A stretch of 44,673 bases of DNA from Flavobacteriaceae bacterium (GTDB lineage Bacteria > Bacteroidota > Bacteroidia > Flavobacteriales > Flavobacteriaceae). Shown one piece after another: positions 44,667-44,673 of the stretch; the stretch's first letter is position 1; each line of letters starts with the position of its first letter. Below the pieces are notes generated by a model. That model saw only the letters and a program-made list of their open reading frames with translations, searched no databases and was not told the DNA's origin. The stretch spans positions 1 to 44,673 of the forward strand of contig JAFMLQ010000017.1 in NCBI GenBank assembly GCA_017852075.1, written 5' to 3'. Both the position numbers and the translations under genes were made by a program.

Positions 44667-44673
44667 TTTTTTT

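Overview
The window is an AT-rich chromosomal segment of a member of the Flavobacteriia (Bacteroidota). Several independent signs agree. The promoters have the Bacteroidota form TTG-N18-21-TAnnTTTG. SecD and SecF are fused into one SecDF protein. The tmRNA encodes the tag GENNYALAA. Rho has a long, basic, low-complexity N-terminal insert. There are bacillithiol-type thiol genes, DUF4293 and DUF1599 proteins, and many signal peptides and lipoboxes. The gene content is almost wholly core chromosome. I see no insertion sequence, prophage, CRISPR array, restriction system or toxin-antitoxin pair, and no gene-free stretch longer than about 160 bases.

Layout. Positions 1-51 hold the 5' part of a minus-strand tRNA-His. 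Positions 116-3522 are a tight minus-strand operon: exported glutathione peroxidase, trans-sulfuration PLP enzyme, BshB1 deacetylase and a Gfo/Idh/MocA oxidoreductase. Positions 3583-7059 are a second minus operon: DUF1599 protein, orphan DppB-like permease, TpiA, PrmA and ClpS. Divergent from it, folP and the c-di-AMP cyclase gene cdaA run on the plus strand (7180-8787). Next come an ABC exporter, truA and a small membrane protein (minus, 8790-11803), a YfcE phosphoesterase (plus), a DUF4293 protein (minus) and rho (plus, 12870-14414) with a strong bidirectional terminator shared with rpsT. tRNA-Glu and rpsT appear to share one promoter.

Positions 14989-18135 are a plus-strand run of poorly characterised genes: YHS-domain protein, DoxX-like protein, ATP-grasp enzyme, DinB-like protein and NRDE/TANGO2 protein. 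It meets proS (minus) tail to tail. Positions 19709-22617 encode a compositionally extreme lipoprotein and a FadL-like barrel. Positions 22680-26963 are a plus-strand operon: folE, cysS, yidD, lgt, a DUF192 lipoprotein and a BstA/YfiT-like DinB enzyme. secDF, mdh, gyrB, asnB and an exported amidohydrolase follow on the minus strand (27020-36602). Then come an outer-membrane barrel and a 1009-residue TPR protein (minus), a divergent FtsE-like ATPase, typA and finally ssrA (tmRNA, 44221-44617).

How the genes connect. Trans-sulfuration, BshB1, a peroxidase and a distant BstA-like protein suggest bacillithiol-based thiol metabolism. CdaA makes the envelope and osmotic signal c-di-AMP. YidD, SecDF and Lgt act in membrane-protein insertion, secretion and lipoprotein maturation, and the window encodes several lipoproteins and barrels that would use them. 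ClpS, tmRNA, PrmA, TypA, S20, Rho, TruA, ProS and CysS serve transcription, translation and quality control. Start codons are often not ATG: TTG for cdaA, yidD and yfcE, GTG for the NRDE gene. In folP and the DoxX-like gene, family-like sequence continues upstream of the first canonical start. The least-described parts are the 14989-18135 cluster, the 19709-22617 lipoprotein/barrel pair and the 36715-42287 barrel/TPR/FtsE locus.
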